Positions 43,780-55,290 of a stretch of DNA of 64,000 bases are shown piece by piece. The translations under genes were made by a program, and so were the position numbers. Under the pieces are notes generated by a model. That model was not told where the DNA came from, did no database searches, and saw only the letters and a list, made by a program, of their open reading frames with translations. This DNA is from Globisporangium splendens (taxonomy: Eukaryota; Oomycota; Peronosporomycetes; Pythiales; Pythiaceae), in NCBI GenBank assembly GCA_006386115.1, contig VFIW01000006.1, positions 1,074,706-1,138,705 on the forward strand, in the 5' to 3' direction. Each line of letters starts with the position of its first letter. The first letter of the stretch is position 1.

Positions 43780-44575
43780 ATGGTGGTAAGATATGTGTGT
43801 AAATGCGTGGACCTCCCTCCCATAAAAGGGGACGACACGTCAGCTGAAAGAGTGTGCGACTGTTGGTTGGTTTGTTTCGTATTATCTCCTTGTATGAACT
43901 GAACTGGTGGATATGGGGATGCATGGGGTGTAGGAAATCGCAAAGACCGCAGAGGAGACGGTGACGTCGCCCACGAAGAAGGTCGTTCATGAAGACGTAC
44001 CGGAAGACGTGGAGAGCGCCGAGAACGACGAGACGGCGGAGGAGGAAGACCAGGAAGACGGCGACGATGAAGAGCAGCCGGACGACGCCGAAGAAGACGA
44101 AGCGACCGGCGAGGACGATGAAGTCGCCGATGGGGATGAAGACGAGAGCGCCGACGACGACCACGTAGCGGTCGAAGAGAACGACGACGATGCCGATGAC
44201 AACGCCGTGGAGGGCGAAGACGAGGAAGACGAGGACGACGAAGCGAACGACAATGAAGAGGTTGGTTTGTCTTATCTGTACACAAATTTTGAGGTATTGT
44301 TGGCTCGATGCGTGACGGGCACGAGGAAATGTAAACATGTTGAACACTCACACTCTTCTTGTCAATCTATGCAGGATGACGAAGATGATCAGGACTACGT
44401 GGCCGGGGAAGATGATGAAGACGACGAGGATGGAGGTGACGATGATGAGGAGGACGATGACGAGGCACCACCAGGTACATTTTCTCTGTTTACTGTCGAT
44501 GTTGTAGATCATTTTGGTGCATACTAACGTGGTGAACTTGTGTATACGTCGACAGCCAAGAAGCAGAAAAACTGA
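43780..44575 (+). CDS. Very acidic, disordered, prothymosin-like protein
   Basis: Four exons, 43780-43785, 43934-44260, 44375-44474 and 44556-44575, give 150 aa. The first coding exon is only ATG-GTG, placed by a GTAAG donor that keeps frame with EIAKTAEETVTSPTKK. The protein is mostly Asp and Glu from ~25 to 143 (for example EEEDQEDGDDEEQPDD), with almost no hydrophobic residues and no Cys. It ends AKKQKN, a small basic cluster. The acidic body with a terminal KKQK recalls prothymosin alpha, a nuclear histone-binding chaperone. Likeness in composition does not prove descent, so other acidic histone chaperones are possible. Exon 2 uses a GTTGGT donor. A hydrophobic antisense frame (43649-44347, -) is the mirror of the GAC/GAA codons. 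Confidence 0.75.
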
Positions 44576-44956
44576 TCCCGAGCTTGTTAGATAGCAGCAG
44601 TACAGTAGTGCGCAATGGGCGATTGCCAGGAGTGCGCAGCATGTTTGGGTGAAGGCGTAGCTTGTGGCTAATCAGTATAAGTCTCCTTTTGCATGTGTTT
44701 GATCGGTTGCTTGAGAGTTTCTACCTTGCCTCATCCTCGTTCGCGATTCATTCTCAGCAAGCAAGGTGGTAAAGCCACACAAGCACGATCATGACAAGGA
44801 CCAAAATGTATGCAACTCGCATCGTGGGAAATAACGATATCCATTGCATTTTGTAACAACCACAAGTGCAGTATAAATGCTGCAGAGCACAAGCCAACCC
44901 AGCTAATTCATACCCCAACTAGCCTCTCCATGCCATCTCATTCGTTGTGCGCGCAT
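44576..44956. other. Convergent intergenic spacer
   Basis: This lies between the acidic-protein gene (+) and BUD32 (-). No gene is seen. Confidence 0.4.
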
Positions 44957-45912
44957 CTATCCCACCATCGTGCGCTTGCGTCCTCGCAAACGCACTTGCC
45001 CAAGCTTCTGGAAGATGCTGTCCGCACGACGCGAGCACGCCTTGTACGCGCGCAGCACTTCGTCCACCAGCACCTCTGAATTGACGTGGGTGCTGTTGAA
45101 TGCGCGCTCCATCACGTACAGGTCCACCGCTTTGTCTTCTGGGAGCGGTTGCGTGTTCGCGAGTCCGAAATCGATCATGGTCTATTCAACAAGCGGCACA
45201 CCAAGAGTGAAACAATGTAAGCAATCGCAATTTCGTGTATGATAGAGCGCCTCATGCTCACCACTTCAGCCGCATCTTCACTGCGCAGCATCATATTCGA
45301 CGTCGTCAGGTCGCCATGCACGATGTCTGCGTCATGCATTCTCGCGATCGCGACACCGATCTGGTAGGCCAACTTCGTCGCTGCAGGGGCATATGAACCA
45401 TCTACAAATCCATCACAACACAAAGCAGCAAGTCGGCCGATATTCACCACATGGCAACCGACATTACCAGCAAACGACATCAAGACACACGAGCACTTCC
45501 TCACCTTCTTTGGTAAATGCACGACGCAGGTATTCCTTGACGCTCCCGCCATTGATCTTCTCCGTGTACAGGCGTCCACGCTCTTCGTCGATCAGGTAGA
45601 TGCACGGCGTGACGACGCCAGCCTTCCGACACTTGACGATGCAGCGCGCCTCCTGCACGAGGCGACGATGCGAGAGCTTCTTGTCGAGCACAGGTAGGCG
45701 GTAGCTCTTCTTCACGCGTTCCTTCACGATGCACGGACGTCCGGAAAACACGGTCTCATACACTTTCTGCAGCTCGCACAGAGACACACAACGCACAGAG
45801 AGAGCATCAGCACGTCAGCCCATAGAAGACACACACAAGGTCGAAGCCGCGTCCAACGCACCGCCTCCGCGCCCTGGCTGATGAGCGTCCATCCGGCTGG
45901 CGTCCCCGTCAT
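44957..45912 (-). CDS. BUD32: BUD32/PRPK, kinase subunit of the KEOPS complex
   Basis: Four exons (complement): 45862-45912, 45505-45766, 45262-45401 and 44957-45181; 225 aa, slightly shorter than yeast (261) and human (253). Bud32 works with Kae1 in KEOPS, which makes the t6A tRNA modification. Text runs LISQGAEA, then VYETVFSGRPCIVKERVKKSYR, LDKKLSHRRLVQEAR and AGVVTPCIYLID, all typical of the family's reduced N-lobe. The catalytic loop is HGDLTTSNMM (Asp135) and the metal site IDFGLA (Asp155). The C-terminus ends LRGRKRTMVG, matching the conserved basic RGRKR tail. All catalytic residues are present. Confidence 0.93.
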
Positions 45913-46114
45913 GATGGTCGTCGCGTTCAGATAAATGGCAGCCTGCCGATACGCACCCGTTTAACCAGATAGCCCGTTATAAAGCATACCTGACAGCGAG
46001 TTGCCAGGTATGCAGTATGGGAGGAGTGGGTACACGAAAGGTCACGAAAGACAAGGTTGCATTCTGGAAAACGGACACTTTGGATTCTTGCGTAGCTGCT
46101 CAAGAGCGCATCGC
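45913..46114. promoter_or_regulatory. Divergent promoter with an inverted repeat
   Basis: This region is shared by BUD32 (-) and the Sec23/24-like gene (+). A perfect 9-bp inverted repeat, GCATACCTG (45984-45992) and CAGGTATGC (46005-46013), has a 12-bp loop. It may be a regulatory palindrome. Confidence 0.45.
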
Positions 46115-49100
46115 ATGACAGCGAAGCAGAGCGATATCGCGATGCGCACGCTGGAGTTCACGAGTGACGTGGCCCCACTCAATCGTACGTCCCGCTATGT
46201 TGGGTATGCACCACATTATGAACCCGAGGTTGGACTGACCTCGTCGTTGATTTTGTTTTTGTTTTCAAATGCGTGCAGCGCAAGTACTTGAAGCCAGTGG
46301 TCTGCCTTGGGCTGTGGTGGCGCAGCCACTTGCCGAAGCTGGTAGTATTCGTAGCGCAGCAGCAGAGTTGCAGGGGGCTACAGAGAGACCAACGATGCGG
46401 CGAAACAGCGAGCTGGGAGAGCTAACCAAAGCGACGGAGATATGAGAGTCGACATTGACCAGTTATGCCACGAAATCCGTTGTGAAGACCTCGCTCGATG
46501 CACGAGCTGCAAAGCATTTTTGAGCCAGACTTGCTCCATCCATCGTGAATTGTAGGGGAAATGCTGTTGCGTCAAATTTTCTCCTGAATGTTCATGCTCA
46601 GTTTACCCTTCTTGTACGTTTTGTGTTGGCAGGTGGGAGTGCTCCATGTGCGGTCTCTTCAACGCGCTCAGTGCTGAAGATCGTGCCAGTGCATCACTAC
46701 CGCATCGCCAGATGAGAACCACCGCATTGGAACTCGAGCTTCCCCTCGGAACTGCAGGATCAGCACACCCGTAAGACATGAGACATCATCCAGGTTGCTT
46801 GTGCGCGTCCATCGTTCTGACGTTGCTTCATGTCTTCAGCGCAGGAGAGCTGTTCTTTGACAAGACATCCAGCAAGAAGAGACGCAAGCCAGCCGAAGAA
46901 CCACCAACGCTGCTTGGCGCGAAACTGGTCTACATGTTCGTAGTTGACGAAGCTGGAACGGCAAATTTTCTGGAGCTCGTCCGAAACTCAATAATAGCAG
47001 CAATGCACAGTCTTTCTAACGGCGCCTACATAGGTGAGCTACACGTCAAATCATTGTGGTTCTGGAACGATGCTGACTTAACTATACTCTTGCTGTTAAG
47101 GATTTGCCACGTTTTCGAATCGCATCGGGGTCTATAACTTCGCAAGATCTTTGTTCATGCACGAAAACTACACTCGCGACGCAACGCCGAGTGGATCCAA
47201 CCAAAACGAGCACAACAAACGCTACCGAATAACAGATCTCGTGTCTTTTGACGAAGCGATAGTTCTTTTGGGGCCAAACCGAGAGAAGATCCATGGGTTG
47301 CTGGAAAGCCTCGGTGTGCATGCTGAAGCCACGAATCGAAGGTAATACAGCTCACTCGTGTCTAATAGTGATCATTGCCCCCATTGCCACTTCCTTACTC
47401 AACAAAGTCCTACGTGATACAGATATCTTGGAGACACGCTTCAGAGCCTTCTACAGATGATCGCCATGCCGCCAAGTTCTATAGCGATCTACGTTCGCAC
47501 AACAATTTTCCCGAATGGGATCCCGAATCGAGGAGCAGGAGTACTAGATGGTAAGGGAACGAGAATTCCTTACCGCACAAGATGAATGAACCTTACTTGA
47601 CCGTAACGATGCGTTGGACATGCAATCCCACAGAGAATCGGTACGAGCTGAAACCCAGCAGTGATTTGATGCCAGACTCAGCATTTTATAAAGAGCTCGC
47701 GCAAGACTCTATCGTGGGCTGCTTATCGTCCCGAGCGGTCACGTCGTTCAACCTTTTGCTGTATCAGACCTGGGATATCTGGACTTGGTGTCACTGGCTT
47801 CGCTGATAACGCTTACAGGCGGTCAGCTCGTTCATTATTCACCACCGGAAGCTTCGGCGATGCCACAGGACTTGCACAAGTGTCTCACTCAGAGATTCAT
47901 GCTCGATGTACGTTTTGATGGACCGAATATGCTTTTGTATGCGTCTCAAAGAACATTCCTAACGGTGTTACTGCTGCCAATTCCCGCAGACGTCATTGCA
48001 CCTGCTAACTTCAAAAGACATGCGCGTTTCTGGTATATGTGAAGAAGCGGACAGCAAAAGCATTTTGAAGTGGTGGAGGAAACGACAGCCATGGCGCTGG
48101 TATCGTCCCCTGTGCGACCAGCAAGCCAACATTGTGGTAGAGCTGCAGTTTACGCACAAAGAAGGGTTCCCGGAAACAATGGAGAGATTACCAACGGTCC
48201 AAGTTTGCCAAGTGTACACCGAGTTCATCGAGGGCCATATTACGAATAACAGAGACGAGGTCGGATCAGTGTTGATCGCGAAACGGAAAGCACACATCTC
48301 TACTTACCAGGTAAGCGACAGAGTCCTCGCGCAGACTTTGTTCAAAAGATCATGCCCTTATCCAGCGTGCTGCCTACTACTAGATTGGTGCTGCGTTCTC
48401 AGCAAAAGAGTGCCAATATAAAGTGAACCTCGGGGCGCTGGTGAAGTATTTGACGGCGAAGGCGTACTCGATCCGCAAAGCGTGCATCAAGGGCACTGCT
48501 TCTGGGGACACACGCGAGTTTCTCGAGGGTTGGCTTGTGAACTTCTTGGCAAAGTACCATGCAGCTCACGCTCCAGTAATACTCACAAAGCCAAAACTTG
48601 ACGCGTTGGTGGTGGATACGGAGTTCGAATCACACACTCGCCTGCGGTGGCTGACTCGCATTGTGTTTGGACTCATGAACTCCCGCGGACTGGTGCGTTT
48701 CTCGGCCATTCACCCGGATCTACAATTGGTTGCGTCAACGCAGTTGTGGTACGCTTTGGCGCAATTGTTTTTCTTCCATATTCACTTCAGGTGCTGACTG
48801 GAAATGATGCATGTGCAGCCAAGTCAGTGCACAGCACATTTGTCAAGCTCTGTATCCCGAGCTGCTGGTATTTCAGAGCGTGGATGACACGAACGCAACT
48901 CGAATCCCGCTTTCGCATCTCGCCATGCGCAAAAGGTAGGCGTGCAACATAACCAATCCCACAACTGCACACTCATGTTGGTTTATGCGTTCGTAGCGGG
49001 TGTCTGTTTCTTCTAGATGCGCACTTTGCGGTGACTTTGGTATGCGCGAGCGAGGATTTATCAACCGAGGAGAATGGAATGCAGTTTCCACCACCCCATA

Positions 49101-49414
49101 ACAGTAAGTGGCATGTTCTATGCTGAGTCTGTTCCTCGCAAAAGCCATGACTAAGTGGCTCGACTGGGTTTGGAGCAGTGTCCATTCACCAGGAATTTGA
49201 GCGTCGGATTCGCGAGCGATTCGTTGTCCCCAGATCTGCGATTCTTCTCGTGTCCGATCCCAGCGGCAGCAACCAGAAGGAGTCGCAGTCGCTTGAATGG
49301 CGATACTTCAACGCTCTCTTGGTCGATGAATGCGGCCATGCGGGCGAAGACTACACCTCATTTGCTCAAACCGTGCGGAATTTGACGAAGACTCGAATCC
49401 TCAGCGACAACTAA
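46115..49414 (+). CDS. Diverged Sec23/Sec24-family protein (at least two frame breaks)
   Basis: Exons: 46115-46184, 46279-46551, 46633-46770, 46840-47033, 47101-47341, 47423-47550, 47634-47907, 47990-48310, 48384-48728, 48791-48935, 48997-49103 and 49179-49414; about 824 aa. Sec23/Sec24 form the inner COPII coat. The N-terminus (LEASGLPWAVVAQPLAE) resembles Sec24. A zinc finger follows, RCTSCKAFLSQTC..WECSMCGLFN. The trunk has VYMFVVDEAG, FATFSNRIGVYNF, DLVSLASLITLTGGQ and SKDMRVSGICEEA. Near the end are ALYPELLVFQ and SGCLFLLDAHFAV, a gelsolin-like segment. Single missing bases are needed at G5 46373-46377 and T4 47754-47757; each restores family text at once. Around 48729-48818 the structure is ambiguous: either a GTTGCG intron plus one missing C, or a 28-bp intron. 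The long N-terminal extension of Sec24 is absent. Confidence 0.7.
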
Positions 49415-50976
49415 AGTAGCAGAAAAGAAAGCTCACGACCAGAACTCACTCACCCAAGGTATTGCTAACACATTCGAGGAAATTTTACGCATCACATTTG
49501 TTGTTCATGCTGTTGTTCGTGCAGATATGCACGTGAGAATATGGCAGGCTGCAGCCGTGAAAGATCGGCGTCAAATTATACATTCCTTGATGCTGTACTG
49601 ACTGGTTCTGCAGAACGCTTGTGCAATTGGCAGGATGGAGAAGGAGATGCGCGAAGTTGAAGTAGGCGTTGACCCAAGACCAATAAGGCGCTGTCCTAAC
49701 CGAGTGCCATGTGGTTAGGGAAAAGTGCCATCGTTCTTGCCACCAAGTTTTCTGGTTCGGAATAATTCGTGCCATGGCATGGCACAAACGTGAAACGAAA
49801 CAGGCGATGGCATTCGCACACCCGAGCGGCGAGCGCACAGCCTTCCATATTTCCAGGCTATGCCATTATCTCGCGCCACTCGCTCGTGGCACTCTCTTGA
49901 ATGAACTCAGCAAGCGTAGGTGAGCAGTATTCCGACACTACTGTGTGAAGTAGGCGGGCGAGCGCAATTGGAGCTAGAGTTCCCTCCAAGGCGCAAATAC
50001 TAGGAGTGCAAATTGCATGCATCCAGAGCAAACTGTGAGATGGCACAAGCAGCCCTGCTCACGTTTAATTTTGATCAGAGTTGACATTTCGTGCACTCAT
50101 CTCTTGATGGCTTGCACCAACAATGGGTTGACACCACGTGCAACGTTGTCTCCATGTGCAGTGCGACGATGTACCAGTGCGACACTGTACCGAGTATGAT
50201 TAATTGGCAGCACGATATTCTCAAGCAAGACAGAAGATCGTTTTCTACGTCCGAGCCCATGATCTTCCACCAATGATCGCACCAAGAAGAGAACTGGCGC
50301 GTTGAGCCCTGGTGTAGACGTCTCGAAAAGTGCTCCTCTTATGCGACTGGAACATGAGTAGAGACACACGTAGCGTCACGCTTCGCGTTTGAAGTTTTGC
50401 GAGAGAGGAGAGTCAAGCCGTTCGAAAGATCACCTGACATTCGCTCTTCCTTCGATGGCTGAACCGAGGATGGAGCCAACCCACACGATGCACCGGAGCT
50501 GATGATGATCACGACCAGGCAGGTCAAGTGGAACACGCGCTAATGCCTGCTCACCTTACAGCACTCAATTTCAGCGTCCCAAGTGGTGGGTTCGCAAGAA
50601 CTCGTGAGTACACTTCGCGCTGCTCCGGGTTGAAGCTGGCTGACGGTTTGGAATTTGGTTCAGAGATGAGCACCGACTCCAGATGCCCACCTCCAAGCCT
50701 TTTGGTGACCATCAGTTGCCGCAAGTCAACGACCTGGGTCAAGGGTTGGAGCGAATCCGGTGATTTGGTGTTGACGCCAGCTTCAACAACGTACGCACAC
50801 ACGGAGGTTGATGACGCACGATGAACGTGGATTCTCTCACCATGGAGGTGACGCTCTTCACAAGCGAGCTCCACAACAGCAGCAATCCAAGCGCAGCATT
50901 GAAGGTTTATGACCAGAAGCATTTTCCAATTCTCTCTGGACTTAGCAAGCACTCTCCAAAGAGCACCTCGACCGAC
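49415..50976. other. Intergenic region without recognised gene
   Basis: Only short frames without family features are present on both strands. The frame running into the lipase from 50821 is in phase but places 52 residues before the signal peptide and is treated as upstream sequence. Confidence 0.5.
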
Positions 50977-52256
50977 ATGAAGCTCCATCTCCGTGTGTTC
51001 GCGCTACTGCTTGTGAGCCTCGCGCTCATTGTCTCTGTCAATGCGTTGGAAGAAGAAGCCCAAGTCGTCCCCATCGACGCCGATGCTGGGCTCAACGTCA
51101 AGCAGATCATCCAGAAGCGAGGATACGCGGTCGAGGAACACAAGGTCACCACATCCGACCGCTACGTGCTCACGATGTACCGCCTTCCAAAATCCTACGA
51201 CGAGACCCAGCGCAACGTGAGCGCCGCGCCAAACAAACCTGCCGTGTACCTCATCCACGGTCTCCTCGACAGCAGCTACGCGTATGTGCTCAACTTCCGC
51301 ACGCAGAGTCTCGCGTACATCCTCGCGGACGCTGGGTATGATGTGTGGCTCGGCAACAACCGCGGCACGACGTGGTCGAGAGAGCACCTGGACTTCAACC
51401 CGGACAAGGACGACGCGTTCTGGGACTTCTCTTGGGACGACATGGGTCGCTACGACTTGCCAGCGATGATCAACTACGTGCTGAACGTGTCGAAGCGTCC
51501 GACGCTGAGCTACATTGGCCACTCGGAAGGCACGACGCAGGCGTTTGTCGGGTTCACGTACAACCAGGAGGTCGCGAAGCGTGTGTCGTACTTCGGCGCG
51601 ATGGCGCCTGTGGCGTTCTTGGGTGACTCGCAGTCGGAGATCTTCAACTTGCTCGCCAACACGTACGTGGACAAGTTTGTCGCTGCATTTGGTGTCCGCG
51701 AGTTCCTCATGCGCAGTCCGCTCATTAACGACATCATTGGCAAGTTCGCGTGCGTGTTCGTGGACGTGGCATGCGGCACGTTCATCAATGCGCTGACTGG
51801 CCCGTCGGTCAACATCAACACCACGCGTATCCACGTGTACATCACGCAGACCCCAGCCGGCACCTCGGTGAAGAACATGGGCCACTACGCGCAGAGCATC
51901 CGCGATGACACGTTCCGTCGTTACGACTACGGCTGCTCGTGCTCGAAGCTTTTGCCGATCTCGCTGTGCCTCACTGCGATTTGCAAGAACAAGGAGATCT
52001 ACGGCACGTTCGAGCCTCCATCGTACGATCTGAGCAAGATGAAGTACCCTCGCACGCACTTCATCACGGGTGCGCAGGACACGCTCGCGACGGCCAAGGA
52101 TCTCGTGAAGTTGCGCTCGCGGCTGCCAAGCGGCACGATCTTTTCGGAGAACAACGTGCAGTACGGCCACTTGGACTACACGTGGGCGGTCAACGCGAAC
52201 GAGGTTATCTACAAGGACATGATCGCCAAGATGAAGCTGTTTGAAGGCAAGGAGTA
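50977..52256 (+). repeat. Arm 1 of a 1280-bp inverted repeat (lipase CDS)
   Basis: This matches 59259-60538 (-) from the start codon to two bases into the last tyrosine codon. I could find one substitution (GCG/ACG, Ala/Thr in SSYAYVLN). Identity ends at the ATG and at the stop region. Confidence 0.88.
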
Positions 52257-52260
52257 TTGA
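50977..52260 (+). CDS. Secreted acid lipase (AB-hydrolase), copy 1
   Basis: Intronless, 427 aa. It belongs to the lysosomal acid lipase/gastric lipase family, which hydrolyses triglycerides and steryl esters. The start at 50977 gives a classic signal peptide (LRVFALLLVSLALIVSVNA). The lid/N-terminal family block is IIQKRGYAVEEHKVTTSDRY with LTMYRLP, then VYLIHGLLDSSY, GYDVWLGNNRGTTWSR and FWDFSWDDMGRYDLPAMI. The catalytic triad is Ser183 in GHSEG, Asp368 in TGAQD and His398 in YGHLDY. All residues are intact. The ending is EGKEY-stop. The coding sequence matches the inverted copy at 59252-60538 almost base for base, but the flanks do not. The 388-aa antisense frame within it is a shadow. Confidence 0.93.
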   Translation: MKLHLRVFALLLVSLALIVSVNALEEEAQVVPIDADAGLNVKQIIQKRGYAVEEHKVTTSDRYVLTMYRLPKSYDETQRNVSAAPNKPAVYLIHGLLDSSYAYVLNFRTQSLAYILADAGYDVWLGNNRGTTWSREHLDFNPDKDDAFWDFSWDDMGRYDLPAMINYVLNVSKRPTLSYIGHSEGTTQAFVGFTYNQEVAKRVSYFGAMAPVAFLGDSQSEIFNLLANTYVDKFVAAFGVREFLMRSPLINDIIGKFACVFVDVACGTFINALTGPSVNINTTRIHVYITQTPAGTSVKNMGHYAQSIRDDTFRRYDYGCSCSKLLPISLCLTAICKNKEIYGTFEPPSYDLSKMKYPRTHFITGAQDTLATAKDLVKLRSRLPSGTIFSENNVQYGHLDYTWAVNANEVIYKDMIAKMKLFEGKEY

Positions 52261-53909
52261 GGATAGCAGCGAGTGGCTTTTGGCGCTGGAGTGAGCGTAG
52301 TAGTTGCAGTAAGTATGAGTAATGAATAGTCAATCTATTCCCGCTTGAGGTGTGACCCCTTTGCCAAAATTTGCGTCAGTAGAATGGGTACTCAGCCCGC
52401 TCTTGGCGAGTGCAGGCGAAACTAGAAGGTAGCCTAGTGGGATAGAACAGCTCCACGTATTGGGCATTGGGTGATCGAATTTTTTGGATTGGGCTTGTTG
52501 CTCTTGCATCGACAAAGTGACTTGAGTGCCATTCATTTACCGTTTTGCGACGTGCTTCACGCTTCGCCATGGCCGATCCATCCAGTACTTCGACATCGTC
52601 GCTGTGTGCTGCCCGCGCTCCTGCAGCCCCGAAGTCTGCGTCTAAAGGATCGAAGCCACCAGCCTGTGCTAACACTTCCCCTGTTACAGTTGCGCGCGAG
52701 TCTTCAACTCGTTCGTCCAAGCCCGACACGTCCGTCGTAACGTTTTGCGCAGTCATGAGTGTCGTTGCGGAAAGAAAATGGTGTGATGAAGGAGCGACGC
52801 ACCACTTTCCTTAACATTGGAAACTAGGGAGAAGACGATGTTTAAATGTTCCAAGCGCGAAGAGTTGAAGCGAAGCTATCGTTCTTGTCGTTTCTGCTTT
52901 GACTGACGCAGCCACACACGATATGAAGTGGATGGTTTCGCGTCTCCACAGCCCGATGAACACTGCCCATGGCTAAAAGAGCTCGCACCAATGAGAGAGC
53001 TGGTTCTTGAAATGGGGATCAAGCATTCAACAAATATCATGTTTAAGAGGTTGGCGGAAATAGAAGTAGAGGTGCGTGTAGATAGGATTGCTTCTATATT
53101 CGTGGGTCGATTTGGTGTCTTCAGTTTATCCCGCAGAGTTAATTTCATCTCGAACTAATCTTTCGCCTTTTACTAAAGATTACCGTGGAGTTGACTCAAC
53201 TGAATGCGGCTTCAACCAATTTCTGGATCCTCCCTTTGGGAGGGAATTGATGTCAGTTAGTTTGTTTGTTTCTTCGTTTATGAAAAGGTAGCCTTTTAGA
53301 ATATTCCCATCTCGTGTGTGATTTATGTGAACACAAATTTACGCTCACCACATGTCACTCAACGAAGACTTGCCTGAGCAGTTGATATCCGCACTACCCC
53401 TGACGACAATCACACTACCCCGAATTTCAAAATACTCGTTTACACTTGGGTTGCAGTCTAAAATGTTGCGAATAATTCCCGAAAAAGGGTCTGGGGACTC
53501 AGGCTGTAAGAGTGCCTCCACGACAGCACGCACGCAGTCTCGAGCTACAACAGCAGCGACCCGGGTGGTCGCGTGTTTTGCTGTCCACCTATTTGCCATG
53601 ATATTCCATACATGCAACAATTAATTCGTACTCATTTAGCATACCCCTTCAATACGACACATTTTTCATTGGTATGCGATCGCACCTGGTGTTGATACAA
53701 CACTTACAGGTATTGTGTTGTGGCTCGTCGTGACAGGCATCAATGGTGCACGGGGTGGTGGTGTAGAGTTGAGCGGGCGGTTGGTGTACCCAGTCTTGGG
53801 GTGAGCAAGAAGGAAGCGTATACCCCAGCGTCCCCATCTCTCTCCACCTTTTCCGCCCATGACGCACGCTTCAGATTCAGGTTCTCTTTTTCACGGCTAC
53901 CTATTCGTA
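52261..53909. other. Intergenic region with uncertain coding fragments
   Basis: No confident gene. Two short + strand stretches (52928-53077 and 53179-53250) could be joined as exons and read as a helical fragment (WLKELAPMRELVLEMG, VELTQLNAAST). A - strand frame at 53345-53585 reads MANRWTAKHATTRVAAV. Neither matches a family I know. They may be decayed mobile-element or gene remnants. Confidence 0.35.
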
Positions 53910-55290
53910 ATTCATCTCATCATCATCTTGACAAATCTTTCGACGTCCACGTACACACCCTTCCAGTGGTAATCCTGGCGAACCCGCTCGTAGGTTCGGG
54001 TCACGTCCTGATGCTCATCTTGGATATCAGCGTGACAGTGCTGCAGCACGTCGTCTGTGAGACCAGCTGGTACCACCAGTCGTTGCTTGTCCACACTCTC
54101 TCTCTCTCTCGGGTGTTCCTTGGCTAGTAGGCTGACATACAACAACATGTCATCCAAATCCAAAACGCAATGGTCGGAGATCCTGACGATTTCTCTGGCA
54201 TCGCCTCTCGTCAGACTGGCTAGCTCGCTGCGCAGGTAGCGTTTCATTTTCCCTGGCTGGTTGCCAGCGTCTTGATTCGCTCAAGTGCGGCTCCATTGGT
54301 CTTGGAATGTGCCGATTAGCACCTCTTTCGTCGCACACTCATTGGCTTGGATCCTGCTGGTGCTATCCTGGGCCAGCTGAGACGAGCGCGGTTCCCTTGG
54401 CGTTTCTGCACGTCTGGTTCCCGTTCTGGTACTCACTGCGAACGACTCTGCGACACCTTCCGCATCGTGGCTCTGCTCGTCTGGCTGGGCACGAGACTAG
54501 CTGTCCTGCGCCAGGCTGAGGCTGCCGCCATACTTATCGATACCGTCAAAACTGAACAGGTAACCATCGTAGTCGTCAGCTAACATTGCCAAGCTGATAG
54601 CCGTGTCTTGATACGTGAGACCACGACCGGGATCAGTTCTTGGGCGACTTCGTCCAGTTTCTCCCTGGGGTGACACCAGCTGCCAGGATCGCGGCCAAGC
54701 CATCTTCGTCTCGACTCGTCTGGTGAATCTCGAGTGACCATTGCGAGAGAAACACTGCCCACTGCAGAGCCTGTCCCTGGAGCAGCTTGGACCGGAGTAA
54801 CCATTCCATAACCGAGTGCCTGGTGTACATCTTGATGTGGTGGCCGGCGATTAGATTACAGAATACGCTGAAGACTCGCAGCAGCGCTAGGGTTTCCCTC
54901 TCAGACACGTGATAGCGAAACTCCGCGTCGTGCGAGGTTCGGCCTCTGTAGCGCACTGGATGAACAACCCTGTCGTACTCTTGGCCAAGCACAGCGGCGA
55001 CGGTCTACGGGTAGGCGTGCACAATAACCACGAGCGGCTTGGATAACACAGCAGCGGCGTCTCCACGATTCTGGTCTTCGAAATGTCGAAAGCCCGCTTG
55101 GCTTGGTCCAGCTGGCAACCGCACCTGATCTGGTCGTCGGTGATGCCAAATTTACTGTTTCGACTGCACTTGTGAAAGGAGTATTTCCCCCGGTCGTCGT
55201 CAGGGCATCTCCACCAGTAAAGTTAAAGCTTTGTTGTTCCCATTTGGACAAAAACGAAGCGTTCTCGAAATCGTGAAGGACATCCAAACC
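53910..55290 (-). mobile_element. Decayed Ty3/gypsy-type retrotransposon remnant (RNase H and integrase pieces)
   Basis: On the - strand, 55100-54640 reads as the RNase H end of a reverse transcriptase in two frames: FDISKTRIVETPLLCYP, then HVSERETLALLRVFSVFCN and MYTRHSVMEWLLRSK with LQWAVFLSQWSLEI. Further downstream on the same strand, 54247-53912 reads as the integrase zinc-binding region: LVVPAGLTDDVLQHCHAD, then TRTYERVRQDYHWKGVYVDVERFV. Stops and frame changes break it. The C-C end of the zinc finger, the integrase core and the LTRs were not found. It is a fossil, not an active element. Confidence 0.75.

Noticed and set aside
43649..44347. 232-codon hydrophobic frame suggesting a membrane protein
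   Set aside because: It is the mirror of GAC/GAA codons of the acidic protein (giving Val/Phe/Leu on the other strand).
50821..50976. Upstream start for lipase copy 1
   Set aside because: It would bury the signal peptide inside the protein, and copy 2 has unrelated sequence there.
52376..52756. Possible gag-like or regulatory protein on the - strand
   Set aside because: It lies downstream of the integrase remnant, not upstream as gag would, and has no zinc knuckle or other motif.
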